A DNA stretch of 64,000 nucleotides from Paenibacillus pectinilyticus (GCF_001700435.1 NZ_LYPC01000011.1:124001-188000), one strand, 5' to 3'. Positions 1 through 9,509 are shown, numbered from the stretch's first letter. Notes: generated by a model not told the origin, from the letters alone. Translations and numbers: made by a program.

Positions 1-15
1 AACAACTTTATTCAT
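1..15 (-). CDS. Start of ABC transporter permease (truncated by window edge)
   Basis: An ATG on the minus strand at 15-13 overlaps the TAA stop of the preceding ATPase gene (ATGAATAA arrangement) and has a ribosome site AGGAG six bases upstream, inside the ATPase gene. Only five codons (M-N-K-V-V) lie in the window. In BMP-type nucleoside uptake operons the ATPase is normally followed by two permease genes, so a NupP-type membrane subunit is the expected product. This is inferred from context, because the protein itself is not visible. Confidence 0.5.
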
Positions 16-1549
16 GAGGGGCTCCTTTCTGTGTGCGCTTACTGCCTGCCATGAGCAGACCGATCTCTTGATCGTTCGTATCCTGCGGCATCACTTCTCC
101 TACAATTTGGCCTTCATAGATAACAGCAATCCGGTCCGACACATTCATAATCTCATCCAGTTCAAAAGAAATTAACAGAACAGCCTTCCCTTTATTACGC
201 TGCTCAATCAATTGTCTGTGCACGAATTCGATCGCGCCCACATCCAAACCACGCGTCGGCTGAGCCGCAATGAGTAGATTCGGATTCTTATGGATTTCTC
301 TCGCGATAATTGCCTTTTGTTGGTTACCGCCCGAGAGGGAACGCGCTTTGTTGTAGATGCTCGGTGTTCTCACATCGAACTGCTTAATCAACGCTTCGGC
401 ATGACGATCGATGGCCTCATAGTTCAAGAAGCCGGCTTTGTTATATTCAGGGTGGAAATATGTTTCCAACACCATATTCTCACTCATGCTAAAATCAAGC
501 ACAAGCCCGTGCTTATGACGATCCTCAGGGATATGCGACAAGCCCGCTTCTGAAATCTGTCTAGGCGTTTGATTCGTAATATCGCTGCCCATGAGCAGCA
601 CAGTGCCGCTATCCACGCCACGCAAGCCCGTCAACGCCTCGATCAACTCACTCTGACCGTTGCCGTCCACACCTGCAATGCCAAGGATTTCTCCAGCTTT
701 CACCTCAAAATTAAGCCCTTTGAGCGCAGCTAAGCCTTGTTGATTCCGCACCATTAAATCCTGGACCTGAAGAACAGGCGTTCCAAGCTTCACTTCTTCC
801 TTGTTTACTTTGAAGGAAACATCACGTCCGACCATTTTCTCAGCCAGAATTTGCGGGTTTGCCTCAGAGCACGCCAAGGAATCGATCACTTTCCCGCGAC
901 GAATAATCGTCACCGTATCGGCGATCTCCATAATTTCTTTCAGCTTATGTGTAATGAGAATGATGGATTTGCCCTCTTTCACAAGGTTGCGCATGATTAC
1001 CATCAATTCACTAATTTCTTGCGGCGTTAGTACAGCTGTTGGCTCATCAAAAATAAGAATATCGGCGCCGCGATATAGCGTTTTCAATATTTCGACACGC
1101 TGCTGCATACCGACTGAAATATCTTCAATCTTGGCTTTGGGATCTACGCGTAAACCGTATTGTTCCGAAAGCTTACGTACTTTGTCCTGCGCTGTCTTAA
1201 TATCGACGTTCAAACCACGTTTGGGTTCCATCCCCAAAATGATGTTTTCCGTAACGCTAAAAGGTTGTACCAGCTTGAAATGCTGATGCACCATCCCAAT
1301 TCCCAGCTCAATCGCTCGATTCGGGCTATCAATAAATACTTCTTTGCCTTGTACATGAATACTACCTTCATCCGGCTGATATAAACCGAACAAAATGTTC
1401 ATCAGCGTTGACTTACCTGCACCATTTTCACCTAGCAAGGCATGAATTTCGCCTTTTCTCAACTTCAAGCTAATAGCATCATTCGCTACAATGCCCGGAA
1501 ATCGTTTCGTAATGTTGCGAAGTTCAACAACTGGGACTGCTTCACTCAT
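8..1549 (-). CDS. ABC transporter ATP-binding protein, nucleoside/BMP type
   Basis: This 513-residue protein carries two fused ABC ATPase domains, as in sugar and nucleoside importers. The first half has a canonical Walker A (GENGAGKST, about residues 40-48) and Walker B with catalytic Glu (ILIFDEPTAVLTP). The second half is degenerate: its P-loop reads GVDGNGQSE and its Walker B ends in AQPTRGLD with Gln for Glu, while the signature LSGGNQQK is intact. That asymmetry is normal for this family. The gene lies downstream of a BMP lipoprotein gene and its stop overlaps a downstream start, so it belongs to a binding protein-ATPase-permease operon. The closest well-known relative is B. subtilis NupO (guanosine uptake). 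The start has AGGGTGA upstream. The substrate is an inference; other nucleosides are possible. Confidence 0.9.
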   Translation of the reverse strand: MSEAVPVVELRNITKRFPGIVANDAISLKLRKGEIHALLGENGAGKSTLMNILFGLYQPDEGSIHVQGKEVFIDSPNRAIELGIGMVHQHFKLVQPFSVTENIILGMEPKRGLNVDIKTAQDKVRKLSEQYGLRVDPKAKIEDISVGMQQRVEILKTLYRGADILIFDEPTAVLTPQEISELMVIMRNLVKEGKSIILITHKLKEIMEIADTVTIIRRGKVIDSLACSEANPQILAEKMVGRDVSFKVNKEEVKLGTPVLQVQDLMVRNQQGLAALKGLNFEVKAGEILGIAGVDGNGQSELIEALTGLRGVDSGTVLLMGSDITNQTPRQISEAGLSHIPEDRHKHGLVLDFSMSENMVLETYFHPEYNKAGFLNYEAIDRHAEALIKQFDVRTPSIYNKARSLSGGNQQKAIIAREIHKNPNLLIAAQPTRGLDVGAIEFVHRQLIEQRNKGKAVLLISFELDEIMNVSDRIAVIYEGQIVGEVMPQDTNDQEIGLLMAGSKRTQKGAPHE

Positions 1550-1600
1550 CAGATCACCCTAAGGATCAATTTTTTGGTTCCATGCCCTCTAAAACTAAAG

Positions 1601-1631
1601 AACAAGGCTAGTTAGTATAACTAGCCTTGTT
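1601..1631 (-). terminator. Intercistronic hairpin between BMP and ATPase genes
   Basis: Eleven-base perfect arms AACAAGGCTAG and CTAGCCTTGTT enclose a nine-base loop in the 131-bp gap. On the minus strand the 3' side is only moderately T-rich (CTTTAGTTTT). It may be a partial terminator or an RNA-stabilising hairpin that leaves the binding-protein message in excess over the ATPase, as is common in ABC operons. Confidence 0.6.
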
Positions 1632-1680
1632 TGTACAGAAGCAAACCTATCCTTCTTACACCATCTCGTCCGTTCGACGA

Positions 1681-2736
1681 TTATGGAGTTTCAGGAACTT
1701 TGATTTCGCCGCTAATAATTTTGGCTTTGTACTCGTCAACTTTTTTCAAGATATCAGCAGAAACGTTTTTCTTGGATGTTTCCGGAAGGCCTACACCATC
1801 ATCTTTAAGACCAAGTGTTACAACTTTACCACCTTGGAATTTGTTAGCAATGACGTCTTTGGAAACACGAAGTACCGCAGAGTCAACACGTTTCAACATG
1901 GAAGTCAGGGTAACTTCATCACCAAACTCAAGGGATTGGTCTTTATCTACACCGATAACCCATACTTTTTTACCGTTTTTCGTGCGATCTTTCGCTTCGT
2001 TGAACACACCATTACCTGTGGATCCAGCTGCGTGGAAAATGATATCCGCGCCATCGTTGTAGATGGTTGCTGCTGCTGCTTTACCAAGGTCAGGCTTGTC
2101 GAAAGCGCCTGTGTAGTTAATTTGGATTTTAGCGGAAGGATTTACCGCTTTAACACCAGCTACGAAGCCTGCTTCGAAACGTTTGATAACCGGAATGTCG
2201 ACGCCGCCAACGAAACCAATTTTATTTGTTTTTGTTGTAAGACCTGCAACCACACCTACAAGGTAAGAACCTTCTTGCTCGGAGAAAGTAACAGATTCCA
2301 CGTTTGGAGCTTCTACAACGTTATCAATGATCGCAAGTTTCGCGTTCGGGTTTTGAGTTGCTACTGTTTTCAAAGCATCACCCATCAAGAAACCAATACC
2401 CCAGGTCAGGTTGTAACCGTCTTTAACGAATTGATTCAAGTTAGGCGTGTAATCAGCATCGCTTTTACTTTCAAGGTTTTTCACGCTAGCACTTGTTTGC
2501 TTTTTCAGAAGGTTCAAACCTTCCCAAGCGCTTTGGTTAAAGGATTTGTCGTTTACGCCGCCAATATCGGTTACCATACCGATTTTAAAATCTTTACCTG
2601 TGTTGTCGCTAGCTACAGCAGTAGCTGCAGGTGATGCGGATGAGCCTGTATTTGTTTCTTCTTTTTTGGCACAACCGGAAAGCACAAGCGCAGATACCGT
2701 TACAGACATCAGTACTGTTGCAAAAATCTTTTTCAT
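1681..2736 (-). CDS. BMP family ABC transporter substrate-binding lipoprotein
   Basis: The start chosen is the ATG at 2736 (GGGGGT ribosome site seven to nine bases upstream), which gives 351 residues beginning MKKIFATVLMSVTVS. A lipoprotein signal ends in the lipobox LVLSGC, so the mature protein is anchored to the outer face of the membrane. The body is a BMP/PnrA-like periplasmic-binding fold: GMVTDIGGVNDKSFNQSAWEGL near the N-terminus and FHAAGSTGNGVF in the second lobe are typical. Members bind nucleosides such as guanosine and deliver them to an ABC permease; the ATPase downstream fits. B. subtilis NupN is the closest characterised relative. A Ser/Ala-rich linker of about 20 residues separates lipobox and domain. 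A longer reading frame begins 66 bases upstream but lacks a better ribosome site. Confidence 0.9.
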   Translation of the reverse strand: MKKIFATVLMSVTVSALVLSGCAKKEETNTGSSASPAATAVASDNTGKDFKIGMVTDIGGVNDKSFNQSAWEGLNLLKKQTSASVKNLESKSDADYTPNLNQFVKDGYNLTWGIGFLMGDALKTVATQNPNAKLAIIDNVVEAPNVESVTFSEQEGSYLVGVVAGLTTKTNKIGFVGGVDIPVIKRFEAGFVAGVKAVNPSAKIQINYTGAFDKPDLGKAAAATIYNDGADIIFHAAGSTGNGVFNEAKDRTKNGKKVWVIGVDKDQSLEFGDEVTLTSMLKRVDSAVLRVSKDVIANKFQGGKVVTLGLKDDGVGLPETSKKNVSADILKKVDEYKAKIISGEIKVPETP

Positions 2737-3048
2737 AGATTTTACCCCCATCGTCTCATCATTATATTGAAAACCATGAAGCCCACACTGTAGGTTGACC
2801 AAACTCAGTAAAATTATGTAAGTTGACTACGTAGACTTCGAAATAAGTGTATCACTTCGAATTCTAGCCGCATAGTAAATCGATCTCAGATTCACATAAT
2901 TCGTCATGTCACACAAGTTGACACAAACTTTTTGTTTTCGCCGACAATATAGGTTCCAAGCCCCAATTATTGATTATACATCCAGTGGTTAATAAAATCT
3001 ACATAACTATATGTTCTTTTTATTACGGTTGTTGTAACAGCAAATTCC
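2737..3048. other. Intergenic region upstream of the BMP operon
   Basis: No gene is visible. On the minus strand a TATAAT-like sequence lies at 2761-2766 but has no convincing -35 partner at 16-18 bp. A TGTCA-N7-TGACA inverted repeat at about 2908-2924 is a possible regulator site. I could not find a terminator for ilvA's neighbours or a purine riboswitch core here. Confidence 0.35.
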
Positions 3049-4305
3049 TTAAATAAGAAGGTTAAAAAGCTTAGGATCCTTGTTGATTTCGATATACCCG
3101 TAATCCTTACTCGATAGGCGTTCAATGAGCCCTTCGTAGTCATCTTTATTCTTCAGTTCGATCCCGACAAGCGCCGGCGCATCATCCCGATTATTCTTCT
3201 TGGTGTACTCAAAACGTGTAATATCGTCCGATGGGCCTAGGACTTCTTCTAGGAATTCACGCAATGCGCCCGCCCGCTGAGGGAAGTTCAATATAAAGTA
3301 ATGCTTCAAGCCCTCATAGATGAGGGAGCGCTCTTTGATTTGCTGCATCCGGTCAATATCGTTGTTCCCACCGCTGATGATACACACGACGTTCTTACCG
3401 CGAATTTGCTCACGATAAGCATCTAGTGCGGCTACAGGCAGCGCTCCCGCAGGCTCAATGACAATCGCGTTGCTGTTATAGAGTTCTAGAATGGTTGTAC
3501 ATTCTTTACCTGACGGGATGATGACGATATCCTCTAACTTCTCTTTGCAGATGTCAAAAGTCATCTCACCCACCTGTGCGACAGCCGCACCGTCAACGAA
3601 CTTCTCGATGGATGGTAGTTTAATGACGCTTCCTTGCTTCAATGCTTCTGTCATGCTAGCCGCACCCTCCGGCTCCGCACCAATGATACGCGTTCGCGGG
3701 GATACGCTCGCTACATAAGTAGCGACACCGGCAGCTAGTCCACCTCCGCCGATCGTGGCAAAGATGAAATCTGGCGTCTCCGGCATTTGGTTCATGATTT
3801 CGAGGCCCACTGTACCTTGCCCAGCGATTGTGCGCACATCATCGAAGGGGTGAATGAACACCTTGTTCTCCTTGAGGCAGTAGGCTTTGGCTTGCGTCGA
3901 GGAATCGTCGAAGGAATCGCCCGTGAGGATGACTTCCACGAAAGAGCCGCCAAACAGCTTCACTTGGGAGATTTTCTGACGCGGTGTCGTCGTAGGCATG
4001 AAAATCTTGCCCTCTATCCCTAGCTGCTTACAGGAATATGCCACACCCTGCGCATGGTTACCTGCGCTTGCACACACAACGCCAGCTGCGCGTTCTTCTT
4101 CGGTTAAGCTCTGAATCACATTGTATGCGCCACGGATCTTGAAGGAACGCACGATTTGCATATCTTCACGTTTGAGATAAACGTTGCACTCATACTGGTT
4201 GGAGAGCAGCTCATTGCGTTGCAATGGCGATGGATCGATCACCTTGCTGAGCACATGATTGGCTCTAATAATATCTTCTAAACCCACTTTACCAGAAACA
4301 ACCAT
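3049..4305 (-). CDS. ilvA: Threonine dehydratase (threonine ammonia-lyase)
   Basis: This enzyme deaminates L-threonine to 2-oxobutyrate, the first committed step of isoleucine synthesis. The 418-residue protein has the fold-type II PLP signature: the lysine of SFKIRGA (about K56) forms the Schiff base, and GGGGLA near residue 188 is the phosphate-binding loop. The last ~85 residues, starting near the YEGLKHYFILNFPQRAGALREF segment, form the single ACT-like regulatory domain of the Bacillus-length enzyme (about 420 residues) rather than the double domain of E. coli IlvA. It appears monocistronic: 312 bp separate it from the BMP gene and 177 bp from the exporter. No T-box leader is visible upstream. 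Allosteric control by branched-chain amino acids is expected from the family. Confidence 0.93.
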   Translation of the reverse strand: MVVSGKVGLEDIIRANHVLSKVIDPSPLQRNELLSNQYECNVYLKREDMQIVRSFKIRGAYNVIQSLTEEERAAGVVCASAGNHAQGVAYSCKQLGIEGKIFMPTTTPRQKISQVKLFGGSFVEVILTGDSFDDSSTQAKAYCLKENKVFIHPFDDVRTIAGQGTVGLEIMNQMPETPDFIFATIGGGGLAAGVATYVASVSPRTRIIGAEPEGAASMTEALKQGSVIKLPSIEKFVDGAAVAQVGEMTFDICKEKLEDIVIIPSGKECTTILELYNSNAIVIEPAGALPVAALDAYREQIRGKNVVCIISGGNNDIDRMQQIKERSLIYEGLKHYFILNFPQRAGALREFLEEVLGPSDDITRFEYTKKNNRDDAPALVGIELKNKDDYEGLIERLSSKDYGYIEINKDPKLFNLLI

Positions 4306-4409
4306 TTCCTCTACACCCTTTCTTTGATGAAGCTTCCATTGAATTGAATAACATGTATTGTAACATATGTCCGGCGATCTGTACGAAAATATAGCAACAG
4401 AATGAAAGG

Positions 4410-4447
4410 AAGCCGCCCCCGAGGTCCACGACCTTGAAGAGCGGCTT
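4410..4447 (-). terminator. Terminator of the DHA2 exporter gene
   Basis: AAGCCGC/GCGGCTT arms enclose an inner stem GAGGTC-CAC-GACCTT, giving a two-stage hairpin 36 bases past the exporter stop. The minus strand continues into CCTTTCATT, a weak T-tract. Confidence 0.7.
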
Positions 4448-4482
4448 CTTATACATTGTCACACGTGTGCGACGATTGTTTA

Positions 4483-5991
4483 TTAGTGGCCTACCATCAT
4501 TGGAATTTCAGCCGTATTCACGGCATCGCCTTCCGCTTTCTTAGGCTTTTGAAGCATCAACCCGAGCAATCCGCCAAGTACTGCGATGCCGAGCAAAATG
4601 AGGAACGTATAGCCGAATGAGGAAGCATACAAGCCTACATCTGGCTTCTGTGCATGTTGCTCGGTCATTAGATCTTTCATCTTCGTTGTGAAAATCGTCA
4701 TCAGAATCGCGATCGCGAAGGACATCATAACTTGCTGCGCCGCATTCGTAAGTGACGTTACGCGGCCAACCAAGTTCTGAGGCGCTGATTGAATCAAATG
4801 ATTATTCAGCGGCATCATGAATAGTCCCATACCCGCGCCCAGTAATCCAAGCGGAAGCATAACTGTACCCACGCCGGAATCTCCCGAAATGTTGGAGAGC
4901 AAGAACGCAGAAATCGTCGTAAGCACCATACCTGCGATAACAAGCGGACGCGCACCGAAGCGATCGGATAGTTTACCGCCAATCGGCATGAATAAGCCAG
5001 AAGCCAATGCTTGTGGAAGCATAATAAGTCCAGTTTTCAAAGGGCTGTAGCCATGTGCTTGCTGCAAATACAACGGCACTAGGAACATCGTTCCGAACAT
5101 CGCAATTTGCGAAATCCATTGTACGATAATGCCCTTCGTGAAGTTACCAGAACGGAATACGCGAAGCTCAAGCAATGGATCTTTGCGTCTTAGCTCTACA
5201 ATAATAAACAAGATGAGCGCAACAATACCAACACCTGATCCAATCAACGTGTCCGCATCCATCCATGTGGATTTCCCTGTAATTGGATCAATCCCACCGT
5301 TGGAAACCCCATAAACAAGAGCAGCGAATGCGATCGGTCCTAGAATCATGCCCCATAGATCCAATGAAGCGACCGATTGTCCCTTCATATTCGGCAAAGT
5401 ACGAATACCTAGGATAACACCAATGACACCGATTGGCAGATTGATAAGGAAAATCCACTGCCAGCTGTGATACTCAACTAACCATCCTGCAACAACCGGT
5501 CCTAAAGCTGGACCAAGTAGAATTGGAATACCCATCATTCCCATGACCGCTCCAACTTTACCTGGAGGGGATAAGCGATAGATGAACGCCATCGCAATCG
5601 GAACCACGACGCCTCCACCCAAACCTTGAATAACACGGAATGTAATCAATAATTCAACGGTATTTGCTAATGCACATAAACCGGAACCAATCGTAAATAA
5701 GCCTACAGAAATCAAGAAAACCTTCTTAGCGCCGAAGCGATCGGATAACCAACCTGCTAACGGAATCACCGCTGCTTGTGCCAAGGCATAACCAATGACG
5801 GTCCATTGAACAAGCGATAAGTTTAAGAGGTTGAACTCTTCTTGCAGCTTTGGAAGTGCAACGTTAACCGCTGTTCCATCCAAAATAACCATGAAAATCC
5901 CGACAACAATCGCAATAAGCGGCCCCAAAATGCTGCGCATTGAAAACGGGGCTTCCGTTGCTGCTGTTGTTGATGTTGCTTTCGAAGACAT
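4483..5991 (-). CDS. DHA2 family (EmrB/QacA-type) multidrug MFS transporter
   Basis: The ATG at 5991 has GGAGGGA five to six bases upstream and gives 502 residues. The protein has about 14 hydrophobic segments, with DGTAVNVALPKLQEEF in helix 1 (motif D1), WLSDRFGAKKVF in the helix 2-3 loop (motif A) and GPALGPVVAGW (motif C of antiporters). These are hallmarks of 14-helix proton/drug antiporters. A lengthy Ser/Thr-rich N-terminus of about 15 residues precedes helix 1. It is divergent from a TetR regulator gene, with a 24-bp palindrome between the two starts, so the pair probably forms a drug-inducible efflux unit. The substrate cannot be told from sequence. Confidence 0.9.
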   Translation of the reverse strand: MSSKATSTTAATEAPFSMRSILGPLIAIVVGIFMVILDGTAVNVALPKLQEEFNLLNLSLVQWTVIGYALAQAAVIPLAGWLSDRFGAKKVFLISVGLFTIGSGLCALANTVELLITFRVIQGLGGGVVVPIAMAFIYRLSPPGKVGAVMGMMGIPILLGPALGPVVAGWLVEYHSWQWIFLINLPIGVIGVILGIRTLPNMKGQSVASLDLWGMILGPIAFAALVYGVSNGGIDPITGKSTWMDADTLIGSGVGIVALILFIIVELRRKDPLLELRVFRSGNFTKGIIVQWISQIAMFGTMFLVPLYLQQAHGYSPLKTGLIMLPQALASGLFMPIGGKLSDRFGARPLVIAGMVLTTISAFLLSNISGDSGVGTVMLPLGLLGAGMGLFMMPLNNHLIQSAPQNLVGRVTSLTNAAQQVMMSFAIAILMTIFTTKMKDLMTEQHAQKPDVGLYASSFGYTFLILLGIAVLGGLLGLMLQKPKKAEGDAVNTAEIPMMVGH

Positions 5992-6100
5992 GTAATCCCT
6001 CCATCCGATATTTGATTCTCTCTTTGTCTTGTCTATCATTGACCACACATGGCCTTCGGCGTACAATAGTGACTTGTATGAACCCTAATGATAGACTGTT

Positions 6101-6124
6101 GTAAGCGGACAATTGTCCGTTTAC
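6101..6124. promoter_or_regulatory. Palindromic operator between exporter and TetR genes
   Basis: A 24-bp palindrome matching at 22 of 24 positions has a perfect 14-bp core CGGACAATTGTCCG at 6106-6119. It lies 109 bp from the exporter start and 75 bp from the tetR start. On the plus strand it fills the spacer of a possible promoter TTGTAA-N17-TACATT (6099-6127). Position and symmetry fit the binding site of the TetR protein encoded beside it; that pairing is inferred. A partial half-site CTAACGGAC follows near 6133. Confidence 0.7.
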
Positions 6125-6199
6125 ATTATGATGCTAACGGACTTTCATTTCTTTGTCAATACGAACACATTAAATTTCATTCACCGAGGTGGTTATATC

Positions 6200-6814
6200 A
6201 TGTCCATTCGTCACGAACGCAAGGACGCCATGGAAAATCGCCAAAGAATCCTTCAAACTGCCAATCAACTATTTGATGAATACGGCGTTCAGTCGGTCAG
6301 CATGCACCAAATCGCGAAGATGGCAGGAATCGGACAAGCAACCCTCTATCGCAGATACGCGCATAAAGGTGATCTGTGCTATGACGTTCTCCAGCATTAC
6401 GGAACGAAATTCATCAACGAGGTTACGTCATATCTGGAAAGCTATCGTACTTCCCCTCCGCTTGAGCGAATTTGTTGGATTTTAGACCATTGGATCGATG
6501 CCATAGAGGAAAAAGCCGAGTTAATCGTAGGCATGGCGTCCAAAATGGATCTTACCTGTGAGGATGATCGCGGTAATTTCTTCCTCTCACCCATGTACCG
6601 TTTCATCCGGGATAACATGTCGGCGTTAATACTTGAAGTCGTTGGAACGAGCCAAGATAAGCGATCGGCATCGGACTTTGACGCTCATACGCTCATATGC
6701 TCCCTGTCGCCCATCGGCTATTTCTATATTAAGAATGAGAAGGCCTATACGAAAGTGGATATGAAAGAGCATTATCACCGAATCTGTTCGCAACTTTTCC
6801 AAAAGAACACCTAA
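6200..6814 (+). CDS. TetR/AcrR family transcriptional regulator
   Basis: The ATG at 6200 follows GAGGTGG by about six bases and gives 204 residues. Residues about 12-60 form the TetR helix-turn-helix: RILQTANQLFDEYGVQSVSM, then HQIAKMAGIGQATLYRRYAHKGDL, where the recognition helix sits. The remaining helical region would bind the inducing ligand and dimerise. The gene is divergent from a DHA2 exporter, the classical local-repressor layout, and a near-perfect 24-bp palindrome lies between them. The ligand is unknown. Confidence 0.88.
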   Translation: MSIRHERKDAMENRQRILQTANQLFDEYGVQSVSMHQIAKMAGIGQATLYRRYAHKGDLCYDVLQHYGTKFINEVTSYLESYRTSPPLERICWILDHWIDAIEEKAELIVGMASKMDLTCEDDRGNFFLSPMYRFIRDNMSALILEVVGTSQDKRSASDFDAHTLICSLSPIGYFYIKNEKAYTKVDMKEHYHRICSQLFQKNT

Positions 6815-6848
6815 AAAAGACCTCTCAATGTGTGCATTGAGAGGTCTT
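6811..6848. terminator. Convergent terminator (tetR / SLH-PepSY gene)
   Basis: Perfect 14-base arms AAGACCTCTCAATG and CATTGAGAGGTCTT enclose a four-base loop. The A-run at 6813-6818 gives a six-T tract on the minus strand, so it is a strong terminator for the minus-strand gene ending at 6881. It can also stop the plus-strand tetR message. Confidence 0.85.
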
Positions 6849-6880
6849 CTGTCGTTCTAGCGTTGTCTACTCACCAACAC

Positions 6881-9247
6881 TTAGTAGTAGTAACGAGGCT
6901 GATCCTGCAGTTCAGCTCTTCGTTGTAAGAACCGGAAGAACGCGCTTGCCGCTTGTGCTTTCGTCACTTCCGCTTGCGGAGCGAAGGCCCCGTCCGTAAG
7001 GGACATAATGTTCAAACCAACAACAATGGCAGCATCACCTAGGTGGGCAAGCTTTCCTGCGTCGGCAAATTGGTTGTTAAATACGCCGTCGTATTTGGCT
7101 AAATTTTGGTAGCCGAGGGCCTTCACAATCAACTGCGCCATAGCTTCACGATCCATTTTAGCCTCTGGATTGAATTCGGAACCCACATCGATCAGTCCGC
7201 GATCGACAGCATTTTCAACATAAGCAAAGTAAGGGGAGCTATTGCTGACATCCGCAAAGGATGCTTTGCGCTCCGCTCCGTAATAGATGCCGCCGTTGCC
7301 GCCATTCATCGCGATGACCAACATTTTGACCAACTCACCGCGCTTGATCGTTTGATCTGGATTCACTTTCCCATCAGTTACATCCAATGCTTGGTAGTCA
7401 AGCATCAGTTGCAGTTCATTGCGAGCCCAGTGGTTATCGATATCGCTGACAGTAATTTTTTCCAAGGAGATCGCATCCCCCGACTGCGCACTGCGCCATT
7501 GACCGGACTCCGCATCCAGAAGGAAAGCTTCACGATTGCTGTTTTTGGAAATGAGGCTGTACACAAGCTTCGCTTTCACTTGCCCGTCTTTATTAGCAGC
7601 TACTGGTGACATAGGGAGCTCACCTGCTGCCATCATCACTTTGTATTTCTCGATCGGCAATCCACCCATGTACCCATCATTCTCAGCTACATAATTTAGT
7701 CTGATATCATACTGAGCGAGCCACAGATCCTTTGCTTTATCCACGGAAATGACTGCTGGCTTCGTCGCTGGATAAGCTACACTGCTCAAGTTTGCATAAT
7801 AATTCGTAATTTCTCCGGTTACACGGTCGATCGATACGCGCACTTCTTCATTGTTCGCAGCGACACCATCAATCACGCGCTTGTAGCTAATTTCCCACAC
7901 GCGCATTTGCTTTAAGACATCCTCCGGATAATCCTTCTGAACGCTCAGAACGAGCTGATCGGTCGAGGCAGGAAGCTGCGCCTTCACAAAATTATTACTT
8001 TTAGAGATCGCGTCGTCCAACGAGATTTTGCCTACAACAGGCTTATCATTATCAGGGGTATAAGGCACGTAGAAATTGAAGTTGGTGATCTCTCCGGTTT
8101 TGCTGTTCACATTCGCCCAGACGTTGCTTCCCAACACCATTTTGGAATTGGCTGATGAATCCGTTACTGGCTTGTTCCAACTCATATTCCAAGTGGACGT
8201 TGTCTCCCCTGTTTCTGGATCCTTCGTTTCCGAATAATTGGCTTCTTGCAGCTTATACTCGGAGGACAAGTTAAATGTCGTCGTAATCTTCTTCACCGCT
8301 TCTTCCTTCGTCAAATTCAAGGAGGCCGTCGGTTTATCGCCAAGCGGTTTATCGGTCAATGGTTTATTGACTGCTTGTTGTGGGAATGGATTCGAAACTT
8401 CGCCTGTTGTCGCGTCTAAGTCAAAACTGTTCATAAAGTAGGAAATAATCGGCAATTTCTTCCCACGGGTGTTATATGGAATTTGATATTGCAGCGAAAG
8501 ATCTAACTTATCGTGGAATAGCTGAGCTGCTTTTTCTTTGGAGATCGGTGTGCTCGTCTGATCAAATACGATATTATCATCCCAATTGTAGTTGTAATTC
8601 GTAATTTGACCATCCCCATTAACGCTAACATTGAGGCCATTACCAGCGTAAGGGATACCTCCCACAGAACGATCATAGCGAATACCGTACTGATAATTGC
8701 CGTCTAACGGGGTACGGAATGCTTTCTCCGCCGTATCATTGTATAGCAGTTCCTTCTGCTTCGATGGGTTTACTTTGGCAACGAAGGCAGCAGCAAGCTC
8801 TTTCGCAGCTTGATAATCCACCTTAGGCGGGTAGGATAACTTATGGTCAGGATCATTATCATTCATGGAGTAGGATACTAAAGTGCCATCTAACCCATTA
8901 ATAGCGATATTGGCAGAGCCGTAATAACGATCTTTCACTTTTTTCACATAGCTGATGTTCCACGTTGGGACACTTTTACCATTCATGCCGTAATACGCAT
9001 TTAGACCAATCGACTGAAACGAATAATCAGCGGGTAGTGTTATGTAGGTTTTGGCGCGTTCAATGGCTTGTTCTTTCGTGATTTTGGCATCGAGAACCGA
9101 TGCATCGACTTGTCCAGGGAAGGCTGATGTAGATACGGCAACCGGTCCAGGTCCAAAATCAGCCGCCCATACTGCTGGAGCAGCAGTAAGCAGCAAGGTT
9201 GAAGCGAGTACCATCGTGCTTGCTTGTTTCAATAATTTCAAAGTCAT
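6881..9247 (-). CDS. Exported YcdB/PepSY-type protein with C-terminal SLH domains
   Basis: A large secreted cell-wall protein of about 788 residues. A signal peptide (LKLLKQASTMVLASTLLL, cleavage near AVWA-ADF) is followed by a long region with repeated patterns of the YcdB/YcdC-PepSY kind: KEQAIERAKTYITLPADY, KEEAVKKITTTFNLSSEY and the motif W-N-x-S-Y/W recur with D/N-G-x-L/I strands. Three SLH segments end the protein (DIDNHWARNELQLMLDYQAL, FADVSNSSPYFAYVENAVDR, then QFADAGKLAHLGDAAIVVGL), which would bind pyruvylated cell-wall polymer. The AAGGAGGA ribosome site is only three bases from the ATG at 9247, while a TTG at 9241 would have nine-base spacing, so translation may begin there. Monocistronic, with its own strong terminator. 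Biochemical role unknown. Confidence 0.8.
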   Translation of the reverse strand: MTLKLLKQASTMVLASTLLLTAAPAVWAADFGPGPVAVSTSAFPGQVDASVLDAKITKEQAIERAKTYITLPADYSFQSIGLNAYYGMNGKSVPTWNISYVKKVKDRYYGSANIAINGLDGTLVSYSMNDNDPDHKLSYPPKVDYQAAKELAAAFVAKVNPSKQKELLYNDTAEKAFRTPLDGNYQYGIRYDRSVGGIPYAGNGLNVSVNGDGQITNYNYNWDDNIVFDQTSTPISKEKAAQLFHDKLDLSLQYQIPYNTRGKKLPIISYFMNSFDLDATTGEVSNPFPQQAVNKPLTDKPLGDKPTASLNLTKEEAVKKITTTFNLSSEYKLQEANYSETKDPETGETTSTWNMSWNKPVTDSSANSKMVLGSNVWANVNSKTGEITNFNFYVPYTPDNDKPVVGKISLDDAISKSNNFVKAQLPASTDQLVLSVQKDYPEDVLKQMRVWEISYKRVIDGVAANNEEVRVSIDRVTGEITNYYANLSSVAYPATKPAVISVDKAKDLWLAQYDIRLNYVAENDGYMGGLPIEKYKVMMAAGELPMSPVAANKDGQVKAKLVYSLISKNSNREAFLLDAESGQWRSAQSGDAISLEKITVSDIDNHWARNELQLMLDYQALDVTDGKVNPDQTIKRGELVKMLVIAMNGGNGGIYYGAERKASFADVSNSSPYFAYVENAVDRGLIDVGSEFNPEAKMDREAMAQLIVKALGYQNLAKYDGVFNNQFADAGKLAHLGDAAIVVGLNIMSLTDGAFAPQAEVTKAQAASAFFRFLQRRAELQDQPRYYY

Positions 9248-9379
9248 CTTCCTCCTTAGTGATATCCATACAACATTGGGATCATCATGGCTTTCGGCTG
9301 TTCGAACGTGTCCAATTGCCATATATTACTTGACGCGGGCCACAGGAAGAAGGTTGCAAGACACCAAGAAAATATTAAC

Positions 9380-9423
9380 AAAAAAAATAAAGACCCTGCG
9401 CATCCATGTTGGATGGTCGGGTC
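9380..9423 (-). terminator. Terminator of the pseudouridine synthase gene
   Basis: GACCC/GGGTC (9392-9396, 9419-9423) and CATCCA/TGGATG inner arms form a hairpin. The A-rich block at 9380-9390 is a long T-tract on the minus strand. Confidence 0.8.
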
Positions 9424-9509
9424 TGTGTTGGTGCAAAAAATATTGGAGGACACGCTAGGCAAATATAGGCCACGTCCATTTAAGGTTAATATCAGCTTGG
9501 ACTTGTTAG

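Noticed and set aside
2803..3048. Purine riboswitch before the nucleoside-type uptake operon
   Set aside because: No three-way-junction core motif could be found by eye on the minus strand.
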